A stretch of 64,000 bases of DNA from Hymenobacter busanensis (GTDB lineage: Bacteria > Bacteroidota > Bacteroidia > Cytophagales > Hymenobacteraceae): NCBI RefSeq assembly GCF_008727865.1, contig NZ_VTWU01000004.1:310001-374000 (forward strand), in the 5' to 3' direction. The stretch's first letter is position 1, and each line of letters begins with the position of its first letter. Of the stretch, positions 46,567 to 55,403 are shown one piece after another. The notes beneath the pieces were generated by a model that had not been told where the DNA came from, did no database searches, and worked only from the letters and a program-made list of their open reading frames with translations. Position numbers and translations under genes: made by a program.

Positions 46567-47676
46567 GTGGCTTCCAACAACTTCATCGACTACGTCAAAA
46601 TCTGCTGCCGCTCCGGTAGGGGCGGGGCAGGTTCGGCCCACATGTTCCGCTCCAAAGGCCGGCCGCTGGGCGGGCCCGACGGCGGCGACGGCGGCCGGGG
46701 CGGCCACATCATCCTGCGCGGCAACAAGCAGCTCTGGACCTTGCTGCACCTGCAGTACAAGAAGCACGTTATTGCCGGCCACGGCGTGCCCGGCAGCGGT
46801 GGCCTCTGCACCGGCGCCGAGGGTGACGACGTGATTCTCGACGTGCCGCTGGGTACCATTGCCCGCGACGCCGAAACCGGCGAAATCCGGGCGGAAATCA
46901 CCGAAGACGGCCAGGAAATCATTCTGACGCCCGGCGGCCGCGGCGGCTGGGGCAACGACCACTTCAAATCGGCCACCAACCAGGCCCCGACCTACGCCCA
47001 GCCGGGCGAGCCGGGCCAGGAAGTGTGGAACGTGCTGGAGTTGAAACTGCTGGCCGACGTAGGCCTTGTAGGCTTCCCCAACGCGGGCAAAAGCACGTTG
47101 CTGTCGGTGGTGTCGGCGGCCACGCCCAAAATTGCCGATTACGCCTTCACCACCCTCGTGCCCAACCTGGGCGTGGTGGGCTACCGCGACTACCAATCCT
47201 TCGTGATGGCCGACATTCCGGGCATCATCGAGGGCGCGGCCGAGGGCAAAGGGCTGGGGCTGCGCTTCCTCAAACACATCGAACGCAACGCTACGCTGCT
47301 GTTCATGATTGCCGCCGACTCGCCCGACATTGCCGCTGAGTATCAGGTGCTGCTGAGCGAGTTGGAGCAGTTCAACCCCGATCTGCTGGACAAGCGCCGC
47401 GTGCTGGCCATTACCAAAGCCGACATGCTGGACGAAGAACTGGAAGCCGAAATCGAGGCCACGCTGCCGGCCGATGTGCCGCACGTGTTCATTTCCAGCA
47501 TCACGCAGAAAAACATCCAGCAGTTGAAGGACCTGCTCTGGCAGCAAATTCAGGATGCCCGCCGCGAAGACCCCAAGCCGCTGCGCCACAGCATCTGGGC
47601 CCAGAAACGCGCCGATGACGACGCGGATGAAGACGAGTTCGACGACGAGGAAGTATCGGAAGACCAATTGGACTAA
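46567..47676 (+). CDS. obg: Obg GTPase (ribosome assembly / stress)
   Basis: The product (369 aa) is a large-subunit assembly GTPase. The N-terminal glycine-rich Obg fold (about 1-160) contains [13 protein letters not shown] and [11 protein letters not shown]. The G domain follows with [32 protein letters not shown] and SSITQKN. The C-terminus is acidic and short, with no TGS-like or OCT domain. The GTG at 46567 is the only start that gives the family N-terminus ([10 protein letters not shown]). It lies directly after the palindromic repeat. Confidence 0.95.
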   Translation: MASNNFIDYVKICCRSGRGGAGSAHMFRSKGRPLGGPDGGDGGRGGHIILRGNKQLWTLLHLQYKKHVIAGHGVPGSGGLCTGAEGDDVILDVPLGTIARDAETGEIRAEITEDGQEIILTPGGRGGWGNDHFKSATNQAPTYAQPGEPGQEVWNVLELKLLADVGLVGFPNAGKSTLLSVVSAATPKIADYAFTTLVPNLGVVGYRDYQSFVMADIPGIIEGAAEGKGLGLRFLKHIERNATLLFMIAADSPDIAAEYQVLLSELEQFNPDLLDKRRVLAITKADMLDEELEAEIEATLPADVPHVFISSITQKNIQQLKDLLWQQIQDARREDPKPLRHSIWAQKRADDDADEDEFDDEEVSEDQLD

Positions 47677-47896
47677 GCGCGTCCGGTCGGCAGGTTATTG
47701 CTTAAGCCGTGCGAGGCTCTACGGTCTGCCTTTGTCATTCCGCTTGGCTGTTACTTCTGCCGCCTCGTCCGAACCATTTGGGGCGGCCTTGTGGTTTCTG
47801 TGCCACTATGTCACAAGCCGGGGCTTTGGCAAACTCATTGCGCCGGCGCTATTTCCTAATTGAACATCCATCTGCCTGAAATACTTGACTTAAGGA

Positions 47897-48478
47897 ATGG
47901 CTGACGCAACGTTTCCGAATCCCGACGAGCTGCAAAATGAAGGTGCAGCCGCTTCCAACGCCGACCACGTAGCCGGCGAAATGATGGACGACCAGAGCGG
48001 CCAGCCGGCCGACGGCGGTGCGCCCAAGGGCGAAGCCACCCGCACCGACCAGGAAGTGAACGACCTGAAGGATAAATACCTGCGCCTCGCGGCCGAGTTT
48101 GAGAACTACAAGCGCCGCACCACCAAGGAGCGCGCCGACCTCTTCAAAACCGCCAACCAGGAGCTGATGACCGTGCTGCTGCCCGTCCTCGACGACTTCG
48201 AGCGCGCCCACCAGCACACCCGCGACTCCGATGACGCTAACGTGGTGCGCGAAAGCATCAGTATCATCTACAACAAACTCTCGAAAGCCCTTCAGCAGAA
48301 AGGCTTGCAGCCGATGGAAACCAAAGGCGGCGCGTTCGACCCCGATTTGCACGAGGCCATTACCCAGATTCCGGCCCCGAGCGAGGAGTTGAAAGGCAAG
48401 GTGGTCGACGAGATTGAGAAAGGCTACTACCTCGGCGACAAAGTCATTCGGCACGCCAAGGTGGTGTTGGGCCAGTAA
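47897..48478 (+). CDS. grpE: GrpE nucleotide-exchange factor
   Basis: The product (193 aa) is the exchange factor for DnaK. An acidic, disordered N-terminus (about 1-50) leads into the long coiled-coil with DLKDKYLRLAAEFENYKRRT. The C-terminal beta domain has the typical GGAFDPDLHEAI. It is followed 61 bp later by dnaJ, the usual pairing. No heat-shock operator (CIRCE) is seen in the 220-bp gap upstream, which holds no clear hairpin or perfect promoter motif. Confidence 0.94.
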   Translation: MADATFPNPDELQNEGAAASNADHVAGEMMDDQSGQPADGGAPKGEATRTDQEVNDLKDKYLRLAAEFENYKRRTTKERADLFKTANQELMTVLLPVLDDFERAHQHTRDSDDANVVRESISIIYNKLSKALQQKGLQPMETKGGAFDPDLHEAITQIPAPSEELKGKVVDEIEKGYYLGDKVIRHAKVVLGQ

Positions 48479-48539
48479 GCAACAGAGGCGAGAGAATAGA
48501 AGCGAGTAGCGCCCTGCTGCTCCAGACCAAGTACCGACC

Positions 48540-49685
48540 ATGTCGACCAAGCGAGATTATTACGAAATTCTGGGCGTAGCCAAAAACGCGTCGGGCGACG
48601 AGATTAAGAAGGCCTACCGCAAGGTGGCCATCAAGTTTCACCCCGACAAAAACCCCGACGACCCCACGGCCGAAGACAAGTTCAAGGAAGCCGCCGAGGC
48701 CTACGAAATCCTGTCGGACGAGCAGAAGCGGGCGCGCTACGACCGGTACGGCCACCAGGGCGTGGGCGGCGGCAACGGCCACGGCCCGAGCATGGAAGAC
48801 ATCTTCAGCCAGTTCGGCGACATCTTCGGCGGTGGCGGCGGTGGCTTCGAGAGCTTCTTTGGCGGCGGGGCCCGCAGCCAGGGTCGGCGCGTGCGCAAGG
48901 GCTCCAACCTGCGCATCAAGCTCAAACTCGACCTGGAGGAAGTGGCCAACGGCGTCGAGAAGAAAATCAAGGTGAAGCGCTACACGCCGTGCGCGCCGTG
49001 CTCGGGCACCGGCGCCAAAAACGGCACTGAGCTCAAGGATTGTGGTACCTGCCACGGCCAGGGCCAGGTGAAGCGCGTGGTGCAAACGATGCTCGGCCAG
49101 ATGGTCAGCTCCTCGACCTGCCCCACCTGCCACGGCGAAGGCAAGATTGTGAGCCAGACCTGCGACGTGTGCCGCGGCGAAGGCCGCCAGCTGGCCGAGG
49201 AAATCATTCCGATCAACATTCCGGCCGGCGTGGCCGAGGGCATGCAGCTTTCCATGTCGGGCAAAGGCAACTACCCCGAGCGCGGCGGCGTATCGGGCGA
49301 CCTGCTTATCCAGATTGAGGAGGAGCCGCACGAGTTCCTGAAGCGCGACGGCAACAACGTGGTGCTCGACCAATACATTTCCATCATCGACGCGGCGCTG
49401 GGGGCCAACCTCGAAGTGCCCACCATCGAAGGCAAGGTGAAGGTGAAAATCGACCCCGGCACGCAAGCCGGCAAGATTCTGCGCCTGCGCGGCAAAGGCA
49501 TTCCCGACCTGAACGGCTACGGCAAAGGCGACCAGCTGATCCACATCAACGTGTGGACGCCCAAGTCGGTAACCAACGACGAGCGGGCCGCGCTGGAAAA
49601 GCTGCGCACCTCGCCCAACTTCACGCCCAGCCCCGGCAAGAATGAGAAAGGCTTCTTCGAGAAAGTGAAAGAGTATTTCCAATAG
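48540..49685 (+). CDS. dnaJ: DnaJ co-chaperone
   Basis: The product (381 aa) is a full type I DnaJ. The J-domain has the HPD motif at 34-36, followed by a Gly/Phe-rich linker. Four CxxCxGxG zinc motifs start at Cys151 ([32 protein letters not shown]), and the C-terminal client-binding domains follow. It stimulates DnaK and delivers clients. It is co-transcribed with grpE and ends at the terminator at 49735. dnaK is not in the window. Confidence 0.96.
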   Translation: MSTKRDYYEILGVAKNASGDEIKKAYRKVAIKFHPDKNPDDPTAEDKFKEAAEAYEILSDEQKRARYDRYGHQGVGGGNGHGPSMEDIFSQFGDIFGGGGGGFESFFGGGARSQGRRVRKGSNLRIKLKLDLEEVANGVEKKIKVKRYTPCAPCSGTGAKNGTELKDCGTCHGQGQVKRVVQTMLGQMVSSSTCPTCHGEGKIVSQTCDVCRGEGRQLAEEIIPINIPAGVAEGMQLSMSGKGNYPERGGVSGDLLIQIEEEPHEFLKRDGNNVVLDQYISIIDAALGANLEVPTIEGKVKVKIDPGTQAGKILRLRGKGIPDLNGYGKGDQLIHINVWTPKSVTNDERAALEKLRTSPNFTPSPGKNEKGFFEKVKEYFQ

Positions 49686-50012
49686 CAGGCCACGGATTTT
49701 CGCCGGATTTCTTCCGGATTTACAGACGATTCAGAAAGCCCGCTCCAGCAATGGGGCGGGCTTTTTTGTCTGCCACATTGAAGTGCTGTGCCCTTTCCAC
49801 GGTTTTGCAAGAGGTTGGGGCCGCGGTGTCGGTATCATTTTTCCCTTGGCCCGCAGAACGGATAACAGCGGTTTACTGTGGACGCGGTTCGGGGTGCGTT
49901 TTTGCCTGTTCAGGCAGCTAATTCGACGGTTGGTAGAAGATTGCCCACCGGCATACACCGCCACGCCGCTGAACTCTCTACCTTGGCAGCAGCAACCATC
50001 TCCTCAACTGCT
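49686..50012. other. 327-bp intergenic region between dnaJ and the ABC transporter genes
   Basis: It holds the dnaJ terminator (49735-49767) and a near-consensus promoter element TACCTTGG (49979-49986), 26 nt before the GTG at 50013. An in-frame upstream extension from 49878 has no recognisable domain and is regarded as non-coding. Confidence 0.6.
49735..49767 (+). terminator. Terminator after dnaJ
   Basis: AAAGCCCGCTCC (49735-49746) pairs with GGGGCGGGCTTT (49753-49764) with one wobble, a 6-nt loop and a T-run to 49767. Confidence 0.88.
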
Positions 50013-50966
50013 GTGAAACCAATTTTACAGGCCATTGACGTACGCAAGCAGTACGCCAACCACACCGCCCTCGATGGCGTGAGCATCGACATTCCGGAGG
50101 GCTCCATCTTCGGCCTGCTCGGCCCCAACGGGGCCGGCAAAACCTCGCTCATCCGCATCATCACCCAGATTACGGGCGCCGACGCGGGCGAAATCCGCTT
50201 CCGCGGCGAGAAGCTGAACCCCTCGCACATCGGCCAGATTGGCTACCTGCCCGAGGAGCGCGGCCTCTACAAGAAGATGAAAGTGGGCGAGCAGCTCATG
50301 TACCTGGCCCAGCTCAAAGGTCTTTCAAAAGCCGACGCGCACGGGAAAATCAGGTACTGGCTCGACCGGTTCGACATCAAGAGCTGGGCCGACAAAAACG
50401 TGGAGGACCTCTCCAAGGGTATGCAGCAGAAGGTGCAGTTTGTGGCCACTGTGGTGCACGACCCCACGCTGCTCATCCTCGACGAGCCGTTTTCGGGCTT
50501 CGACCCCATCAACGCCAACCTGCTGAAGGACGAGATTCTGGCCCTGCGCGAGAAAGGCGTGAGCATCATTTTCTCCACGCACCGCATGGAGTCGGTGGAG
50601 GAAATGTGCGACTACATTGCCCTCATCAACCGCTCCCGGAAAGTGCTCGACGGCAAGGTGAGCGACGTGAAAAACGCCTACCGCAACCAGACCTACGAAA
50701 TCGAAGGCAAGGGCCACCTGCTGGTGGCGCACCCCGATTTTGGGGTGCTGGACCAGAAAAAGCGCGAAAACGACCATTTCTACGCCCAGGTGCAGCTGCA
50801 CGCCGGTACCTCGCCCAACGACCTGCTGCGCTACCTCATCGGGGCCGGCAACGTGGAGGTGCACGGGTTCCGCGAGAAGGTGCCGAGCATCAACGACATC
50901 TTTATCCAGCGGGTGCGCGAAACCCACCCCGACTACGTGCCCGAAACCGACTCGGTACCGGCCTAA
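50013..50966 (+). CDS. ABC transporter ATP-binding subunit, NatA-like
   Basis: The product (317 aa) is an ABC ATPase with Walker A GPNGAGKT (37-44), signature LSKGM (133-137) and Walker B LLILDEP (153-159). A C-terminal extension of about 90 residues with the DUF4162-type ending follows, as in NatA/CcmA-type exporters. The GTG at 50013 starts just before the domain (MKPILQAIDV); the longer frame from 49878 is rejected. It pairs with the ABC-2 permease gene 42 bp downstream. The substrate may be Na+ or a small compound, which cannot be settled here. Confidence 0.9.
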   Translation: MKPILQAIDVRKQYANHTALDGVSIDIPEGSIFGLLGPNGAGKTSLIRIITQITGADAGEIRFRGEKLNPSHIGQIGYLPEERGLYKKMKVGEQLMYLAQLKGLSKADAHGKIRYWLDRFDIKSWADKNVEDLSKGMQQKVQFVATVVHDPTLLILDEPFSGFDPINANLLKDEILALREKGVSIIFSTHRMESVEEMCDYIALINRSRKVLDGKVSDVKNAYRNQTYEIEGKGHLLVAHPDFGVLDQKKRENDHFYAQVQLHAGTSPNDLLRYLIGAGNVEVHGFREKVPSINDIFIQRVRETHPDYVPETDSVPA

Positions 50967-51008
50967 CTGCTCGACCACTGATAACTGCCCACTGGCAACT
51001 GACCTCTC

Positions 51009-52343
51009 ATGTCTAAAATCTGGCTTATCGCGCAGCGCGAATACCTCACCCGCGTGCGCAAGAAGAGTTTCATCATCATGTCGCTGATTGGACCGCTGCT
51101 CACGGTGGCCTTGTTTGCGGTGCCCGTGCTCATCGCCAAAATGTCGGACAGCGGCAAAGTGGTGGCCATTGCCGACGCCGGCGGGCTGTTTGCCGACCGG
51201 CTTCCCGAGCCCAAGGACGACATCAGCTTCACCCGCGTGTCGGCCGACCTGACCACTGCCAAGGAAGAGTTCAAGAAAGGCAAGCACGACGCGCTACTCT
51301 ACATTCCCAAGCTCGATATCAGCAACCCCAGCGGCTTCCAGGTATTCTCGCGCAAGGGGCTGGGCATGTCGCTCGAAAACGACATCAACCGCGCCGTAAA
51401 CAAGGCCGTGGAAAACCAGCGCCTGCGCCAGGCCGGCATCGACCGCAACGTGCTCGACAACATGAAGGCCGACGTGGACCTGCAGACCGTAAGCCTGAGC
51501 GACGACGGCGAGAAAAGCTCCAGCACGGGCATCAGCACCGCCATTGCCTACGTCTGTGGCTTCCTGATTTACATCTTCATTTTCATCTACGGCGTGCAGA
51601 TCATGCGCGGCGTGATGGAAGAAAAGACCAACCGCATTGTGGAAGTGGTTATTTCTTCGGTGAAGCCCTTCCAGCTGATGATGGGCAAAGTGCTGGGCAT
51701 TGCCGGGGTGGGCTTCACGCAGCTGGCCTTGTGGGTGGTGCTGTCGATGGGCATCAGCTCGGTTATGGCCGGCTCCATCAGCCCCGATAAAATTGCCGAG
51801 GACCGGGCCGCCCGCACCACGGCCGTCGTGCGCCCGACCACCAGCCAAGACGACGCCGCCAAAAAAGAAAACGTGGCCACGAAGTTTACGCAGGCCCTGA
51901 AAAGCGCCGACCTGAACGTGCCGCTGATTGTGGGCTGCTTTCTGTTTTACTTCCTGGGCGGCTACCTGTTCTACGGCGCCCTGTTCGGCGCCATCGGCTC
52001 GGCCGTCGACAGCGAAACCGACACCCAGCAGTTTATGATGCCCGTGACCATGCCGCTGGTTCTCACCTTCGTGGTGTCGCAGGCTATTCTCACCACCAAC
52101 CCCAACGGGCAGGTCGCTTTCTGGATGTCGATGGTGCCCTTCACTTCGCCCATTGCCATGATGATGCGCCTGCCCTTTGGTGGCGTGCCGGCCTGGCAAC
52201 TGGGCCTCTCCATGGTGCTGCTGATTGCGGGCTTTGTGGGCGCCATCTGGTTTGCCGGCCGCATCTACCGCGTGGGCATCCTCATGTACGGCAAGAAAGT
52301 GACGTACGGGGAGTTGTCGAAGTGGCTGTTCTACAAAGGCTAG
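51009..52343 (+). CDS. ABC transporter permease subunit, NatB-like (ABC-2 family)
   Basis: The product (444 aa) has one N-terminal membrane helix (about 20-42), a large extracytoplasmic domain (about 45-180) and then about five C-terminal helices. This is the ABC2_membrane_3/NatB layout. MRGVMEEKTNRIVEVVISSVKP, after the second helix, is the conserved coupling motif. It would form the membrane part of the exporter with the ATPase encoded upstream. A terminator follows at 52363. Confidence 0.9.
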   Translation: MSKIWLIAQREYLTRVRKKSFIIMSLIGPLLTVALFAVPVLIAKMSDSGKVVAIADAGGLFADRLPEPKDDISFTRVSADLTTAKEEFKKGKHDALLYIPKLDISNPSGFQVFSRKGLGMSLENDINRAVNKAVENQRLRQAGIDRNVLDNMKADVDLQTVSLSDDGEKSSSTGISTAIAYVCGFLIYIFIFIYGVQIMRGVMEEKTNRIVEVVISSVKPFQLMMGKVLGIAGVGFTQLALWVVLSMGISSVMAGSISPDKIAEDRAARTTAVVRPTTSQDDAAKKENVATKFTQALKSADLNVPLIVGCFLFYFLGGYLFYGALFGAIGSAVDSETDTQQFMMPVTMPLVLTFVVSQAILTTNPNGQVAFWMSMVPFTSPIAMMMRLPFGGVPAWQLGLSMVLLIAGFVGAIWFAGRIYRVGILMYGKKVTYGELSKWLFYKG

Positions 52344-52362
52344 CAACCACTGCCTGGCCAGC

Positions 52363-52398
52363 AAAAGCCTCGCTGCGAACTTTCGTAGCGGGGCTTTT
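52363..52398 (+). terminator. Terminator after the ABC permease gene
   Basis: AAAAGCCTCGCT (52363-52374) pairs with AGCGGGGCTTTT (52387-52398) with one wobble pair and a 12-nt loop that pairs further. Confidence 0.82.
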
Positions 52399-52440
52399 GG
52401 CGACGTATCCACAACGTACTGCGCGGATGAGTGGAGCGAC

Positions 52441-52534
52441 CTTGTGCTGTTTTCTGGGTTTTCCTGAAAATACCGCACAAAACCAGGTTCGCATTTGTGC
52501 GGTATTTTCAGGAAAGTCTAGAAAACAGCACAAG
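52441..52534. repeat. Long inverted repeat (41-bp arms, 3 mismatches)
   Basis: The arms are 52441-52481 and 52494-52534, with a 12-nt loop. The outer 15 bp (starting CTTGTGCTGTTTTCT) and inner 21 bp match well, and the mismatches cluster in the middle. It is AT-richer than its surroundings and unrelated in sequence to the repeats at 46.4 and 55.3 kb. The gap already has a separate terminator upstream, so it is more than a terminator. Confidence 0.82.
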
Positions 52535-52594
52535 AATATTTTGCTTGCCGACCCTACACAAACCAAGCAGCGGACCGGCGCGTACCTTGCCGTC

Positions 52595-53491
52595 ATGCAT
52601 ACCCTTCTGACGCTGTTCTGCGGGCTATTTGCCCTGACTACTGCCGCAGCCGGCAACCCCGTATTGCTTGCTGCCGACCGCCCCGCCTACCGCCTGTTCA
52701 CCGCCGCCGGCAAGCCCGTCGAGTTCGGGAAGATGACCAAGGAACTGGCCACTGCCGACGTGGTGCTCTTCGGCGAGCAGCACAACGACCCCATTGCGCA
52801 CTGGCTGGAGCTGCAAGTAGCCAAGGACCTGGCCCAGCGCAAAGCCGGCCAGTTGGTGCTCGGCCTCGAAATGTTTGAACGCGACGTGCAGCCGCTGGTG
52901 GAGCAGTACAACGTGGGCGAGCTGGCCGATACCGCCTTCGAGGCCCGCAGCCGCCCCTGGCCCAACTACCGCACCGACTACAAGCCCCTGCTGCAACTGG
53001 CCCAACAGCAGAAGCTGCGCGTGGTGGGCACCAACGTGCCGCGCCGCTACGCCTCGCAGGTGGCCCGCGGCGGCCTCGCGGCGCTGGAGGCGCTGCCCGC
53101 CGCCGAAAAAGCCTGGCTGGCCCCGCTGCCCCTCCGAATCGACTACGAACTGCCCGGCTACAAAGGCATGGCCCAGATGTTCGGCGGCGACGCGGCCCAC
53201 GGCGCAGGCGTGCAGTACATCATTCAGGCACAGGCGCTGAAAGACGCCACCATGGCCTACTTCATTCGCCAGAGCCGCCAGCCCGGCCAATTGCTACTAC
53301 ACGTCAACGGCAGCTACCACTCCGACAATCACGACGGCATTGTGTGGTACCTGCGCCAAGCCGAGCCGCAGCTGCGCATCCGCACCATCAGCACCGTCAC
53401 GCAGGAGCAACTCGGGAAACTGGACAAGGAAAACCTGCAGAAAGCCGATTATGTGCTGGTAGTACCGGCCGATATGACGAAGACATACTAA
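52595..53491 (+). CDS. ChaN-family (haem-binding/Tiki-like) exported protein
   Basis: The product (298 aa) has a signal peptide (about 1-18, ending TTAAAG) and a ChaN domain with VVLFGEQHNDPIAHWLEL, LGLEMFERDVQPL and LLHVNGSYHSDNH. ChaN-like proteins bind haem and are related to the Tiki/TraB putative proteases. The location should be periplasmic or outer-membrane. The long in-frame extension from 52322 would translate the inverted repeat and is rejected; the ATG at 52595 is used. A near-consensus TACCTTGC ends 4 nt upstream of this ATG. Confidence 0.83.
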   Translation: MHTLLTLFCGLFALTTAAAGNPVLLAADRPAYRLFTAAGKPVEFGKMTKELATADVVLFGEQHNDPIAHWLELQVAKDLAQRKAGQLVLGLEMFERDVQPLVEQYNVGELADTAFEARSRPWPNYRTDYKPLLQLAQQQKLRVVGTNVPRRYASQVARGGLAALEALPAAEKAWLAPLPLRIDYELPGYKGMAQMFGGDAAHGAGVQYIIQAQALKDATMAYFIRQSRQPGQLLLHVNGSYHSDNHDGIVWYLRQAEPQLRIRTISTVTQEQLGKLDKENLQKADYVLVVPADMTKTY

Positions 53492-53504
53492 GTTTTGGCG
53501 TACC

Positions 53505-54173
53505 ATGCATTGCCTGTTCAAAGAAACGATTCCAACCGGCTTAGGAGAATTTGAGCTTCAGATAAGTTCGAGCAGCGCGTTTGTAGTGTTGGAGCCGGAG
53601 GAACTTTCTACTGTTCTGCTTACGGCCGCGCATCGTGTAACCATTCTACAGACTCCGGCTCCGACAGCAGAATTGCCTTCCGGAATGAGCATAGATTTTG
53701 CCAATGCTTGGTTGTTTTATATTTATAAGCGCAACGCGGTTATAGAGCAGCTTACCATTGCGTTCAGCTTAAAACAGCCACAACCTGGAGTTGATGCCGG
53801 CCCTGACACAGGCCAATGGCTAGTCGCAATAGAGTTTGAGAACGGCATTCACCAAGTTCATATCGGTACCCCAGATGAGGACTGGTATGCATCACAAATT
53901 GGAGGAGCTTGGATTCCGCAAAAGCTAAGCGCAGCATTACAAGAAGACGAGTTTGCTTTGACTCGGATTGAGCCAAACGGATTGAGCACACAGGTGCCTG
54001 AAATGCTAGCCGGGGAGCGTTTCTATTTCCATTATGTCATCGCACAAAGTCCGCGTCGCAAGTCGCTGCAGTATCCCGAGGAGTGGGATATTTCTACGTG
54101 GGAAGCCGTAGATCAGCCGAGGAAAAAGCTGGAAGAAGCTTGGCAACAGCACACAAAAAAGCCACTACCGTAG
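53505..54173 (+). CDS. Hypothetical protein
   Basis: I do not recognise this 222-aa protein. It is soluble, mildly acidic, with no signal peptide, membrane segment or clear motif. The middle has beta-rich stretches (FENGIHQVHIG, GERFYFHYVIAQS), and the C-terminus is helical and charged. Codon use is less GC-rich than its neighbours, about half GC by eye. It starts 13 bp after chaN and ends inside a terminator hairpin, so the reading frame is probably real and may be a recent arrival. Confidence 0.6.
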   Translation: MHCLFKETIPTGLGEFELQISSSSAFVVLEPEELSTVLLTAAHRVTILQTPAPTAELPSGMSIDFANAWLFYIYKRNAVIEQLTIAFSLKQPQPGVDAGPDTGQWLVAIEFENGIHQVHIGTPDEDWYASQIGGAWIPQKLSAALQEDEFALTRIEPNGLSTQVPEMLAGERFYFHYVIAQSPRRKSLQYPEEWDISTWEAVDQPRKKLEEAWQQHTKKPLP

Positions 54174-54184
54174 CAGTGGCTTTT
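54157..54184. terminator. Terminator overlapping the 3' end of the hypothetical gene
   Basis: AAAAGCCACT (54157-54166) pairs perfectly with AGTGGCTTTT (54175-54184) over an 8-nt loop that includes the stop codon. With T-runs on both strands, it can also serve the convergent Fe-S carrier gene. Confidence 0.82.
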
Positions 54185-54206
54185 CAAGAAACAAAGTGGG
54201 ATAGGG

Positions 54207-54563
54207 CTAAGCCGAGAACGACGAACCGCAGCCGCAGGTGCTCTTGGCTTGGGGGTTGTTGAAGACGAAGCCGCGGGCGTTCAGGCCGTCCTGGAAGTCG
54301 ACTTCCATGCCCAGCACGTACATCGCGTGCTTCTTGTCCATCACCAGCGTCACGCCGTCGAGCTCGTAGGTTTCGTCCTGGTCTTTGGGCTTGTCGAAGC
54401 CGAGCAGGTAGCTCAGGCCCGAGCAGCCGCCGCCCTGCACGCCAATGCGCAGGCCGTACTCGGTCGGGACTTTCTTCTCAACGAGAATGTTCTTCACCTC
54501 GGCCAAGGCGCGCGGGGTGAGCGTGATGGGGGCCGTTTTAACGGGAGCAGTGGCAGTGGCCAT
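54207..54563 (-). CDS. A-type iron-sulfur cluster carrier (IscA/ErpA/SufA family)
   Basis: The product (118 aa) is a complete A-type carrier with the three cluster-ligand cysteines Cys47 (GGGCSGLSY), Cys110 and Cys112 (STCGCGSSF). It passes Fe-S clusters to apo-proteins in the cytoplasm. The open frame reaches 54686, but the ATG at 54563 gives the family start. No other suf or isc gene is adjacent. The promoter element at 54618 fits this start. Confidence 0.93.
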   Translation of the reverse strand: MATATAPVKTAPITLTPRALAEVKNILVEKKVPTEYGLRIGVQGGGCSGLSYLLGFDKPKDQDETYELDGVTLVMDKKHAMYVLGMEVDFQDGLNARGFVFNNPQAKSTCGCGSSFSA

Positions 54564-54617
54564 GGTCAAAAGGAGTTGCGTAGAGTCGTCGGAGTAAAGG
54601 CGTTGCCGCCTGGGGTA

Positions 54618-54625
54618 CAAAGATA
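54618..54625 (-). promoter_or_regulatory. Bacteroidota -7 element (TATCTTTG) for the Fe-S carrier gene
   Basis: A perfect TAnnTTTG match on the reverse strand, 54 nt upstream of the ATG at 54563. It faces a second element at 54692, forming a divergent promoter pair. Confidence 0.6.
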
Positions 54626-54691
54626 CAGCCTCCGCCGTATGTAGCACCGATATTCCCTTAACAGCTACCCCCGGCTGCCGGTTCACCGTAT

Positions 54692-54699
54692 TATCTTTG
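54692..54699 (+). promoter_or_regulatory. Bacteroidota -7 element (TATCTTTG) for the membrane-anchored protein gene
   Basis: A perfect TAnnTTTG match 68 nt upstream of the ATG at 54768, divergent to the Fe-S carrier promoter. Confidence 0.6.
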
Positions 54700-54767
54700 C
54701 CGGCCTCTCCGGCACCCGTTTTTTCGTTCTACCACCCGCCCAGCCCCGCTGGGTGCATCCGCACTGC

Positions 54768-55301
54768 ATGGATACCGCTCTGCTCATCGACCTGCTGAAA
54801 ATTACCCTGCCCGCCCTCATTGTGGCCGGCACCGCCTACTACCTCATCCAACAGTTCATTGAGAAAGACCAGCAGCAGCGGCTGATGGCCCTGCGCCTGG
54901 AAAACAGCAAAACCACGCTGCCGCTGCGCCTGCAGGCGCTGGAGCGCATTGCGCTGCTGCTGGAGCGCATCACGCCCAACAACCTGATGGTGCGCCTGAG
55001 CTCGGCCGGCCAGACCGCGCCCGAGTACCACCGCCTGCTGATGCAGGAAATCCGGGCCGAGTATGAGCACAACCTCTCCCAGCAGCTCTACATGAGCCCC
55101 GATACCTGGAACCACGTCAAGCAGGCCAAGGAAAACATCCTGACGATGATCAACAAGGCCTACCACACGCTGCCCAACCAGCAGCAGGCCCGCGGCACCG
55201 AGCTAGCCAAGCGCGTACTCGAAACGCTCATCAACGACGAAACCGACCCGACTGCCACGGCCTTGCTGGCCGTGAAGCGCGAAGCGGCCGGGCTGTTTTA
55301 A
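54768..55301 (+). CDS. Membrane-anchored helical protein, function unknown
   Basis: The product (177 aa) has one N-terminal membrane helix (about 5-25). The cytoplasmic remainder is helical and charged, with QQFIEKDQQQRL and a possible coiled coil (about 30-75). I recognise it only as resembling conserved hypothetical proteins of this phylum. A GTG at 54753 is in frame; the ATG at 54768 is preferred. It has its own promoter and ends at the palindromic repeat at 55306. Confidence 0.7.
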   Translation: MDTALLIDLLKITLPALIVAGTAYYLIQQFIEKDQQQRLMALRLENSKTTLPLRLQALERIALLLERITPNNLMVRLSSAGQTAPEYHRLLMQEIRAEYEHNLSQQLYMSPDTWNHVKQAKENILTMINKAYHTLPNQQQARGTELAKRVLETLINDETDPTATALLAVKREAAGLF

Positions 55302-55305
55302 GGCA

Positions 55306-55398
55306 GTTTGTCATCCTGAGCAACGCGAAGGACCTTCTTACCGCTGAACGATTTGTTCTGGCGTGAGAAGGTCCTTCGCGTTGCTCAGGATGACAAAC
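55306..55398. repeat. Palindromic intergenic repeat, copy 2 (perfect 33-bp arms)
   Basis: Arms at 55306-55338 and 55366-55398 are exact reverse complements around a 27-nt loop. The core (CATCCTGAGC, GCGAAGGACCTT) and part of the loop (CGCTGAACGAT) match copy 1 at 46379, so both belong to one family. It lies between convergent genes and ends 5 bp before the bshA stop, so it may act as a bidirectional terminator. Confidence 0.9.
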
Positions 55399-55403
55399 GT
55401 AAG

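Noticed and set aside
52322-52594. N-terminal extension of the ChaN-like protein
   Set aside because: It would translate the terminator and the 41-bp inverted repeat. The ATG at 52595 starts a proper signal peptide.
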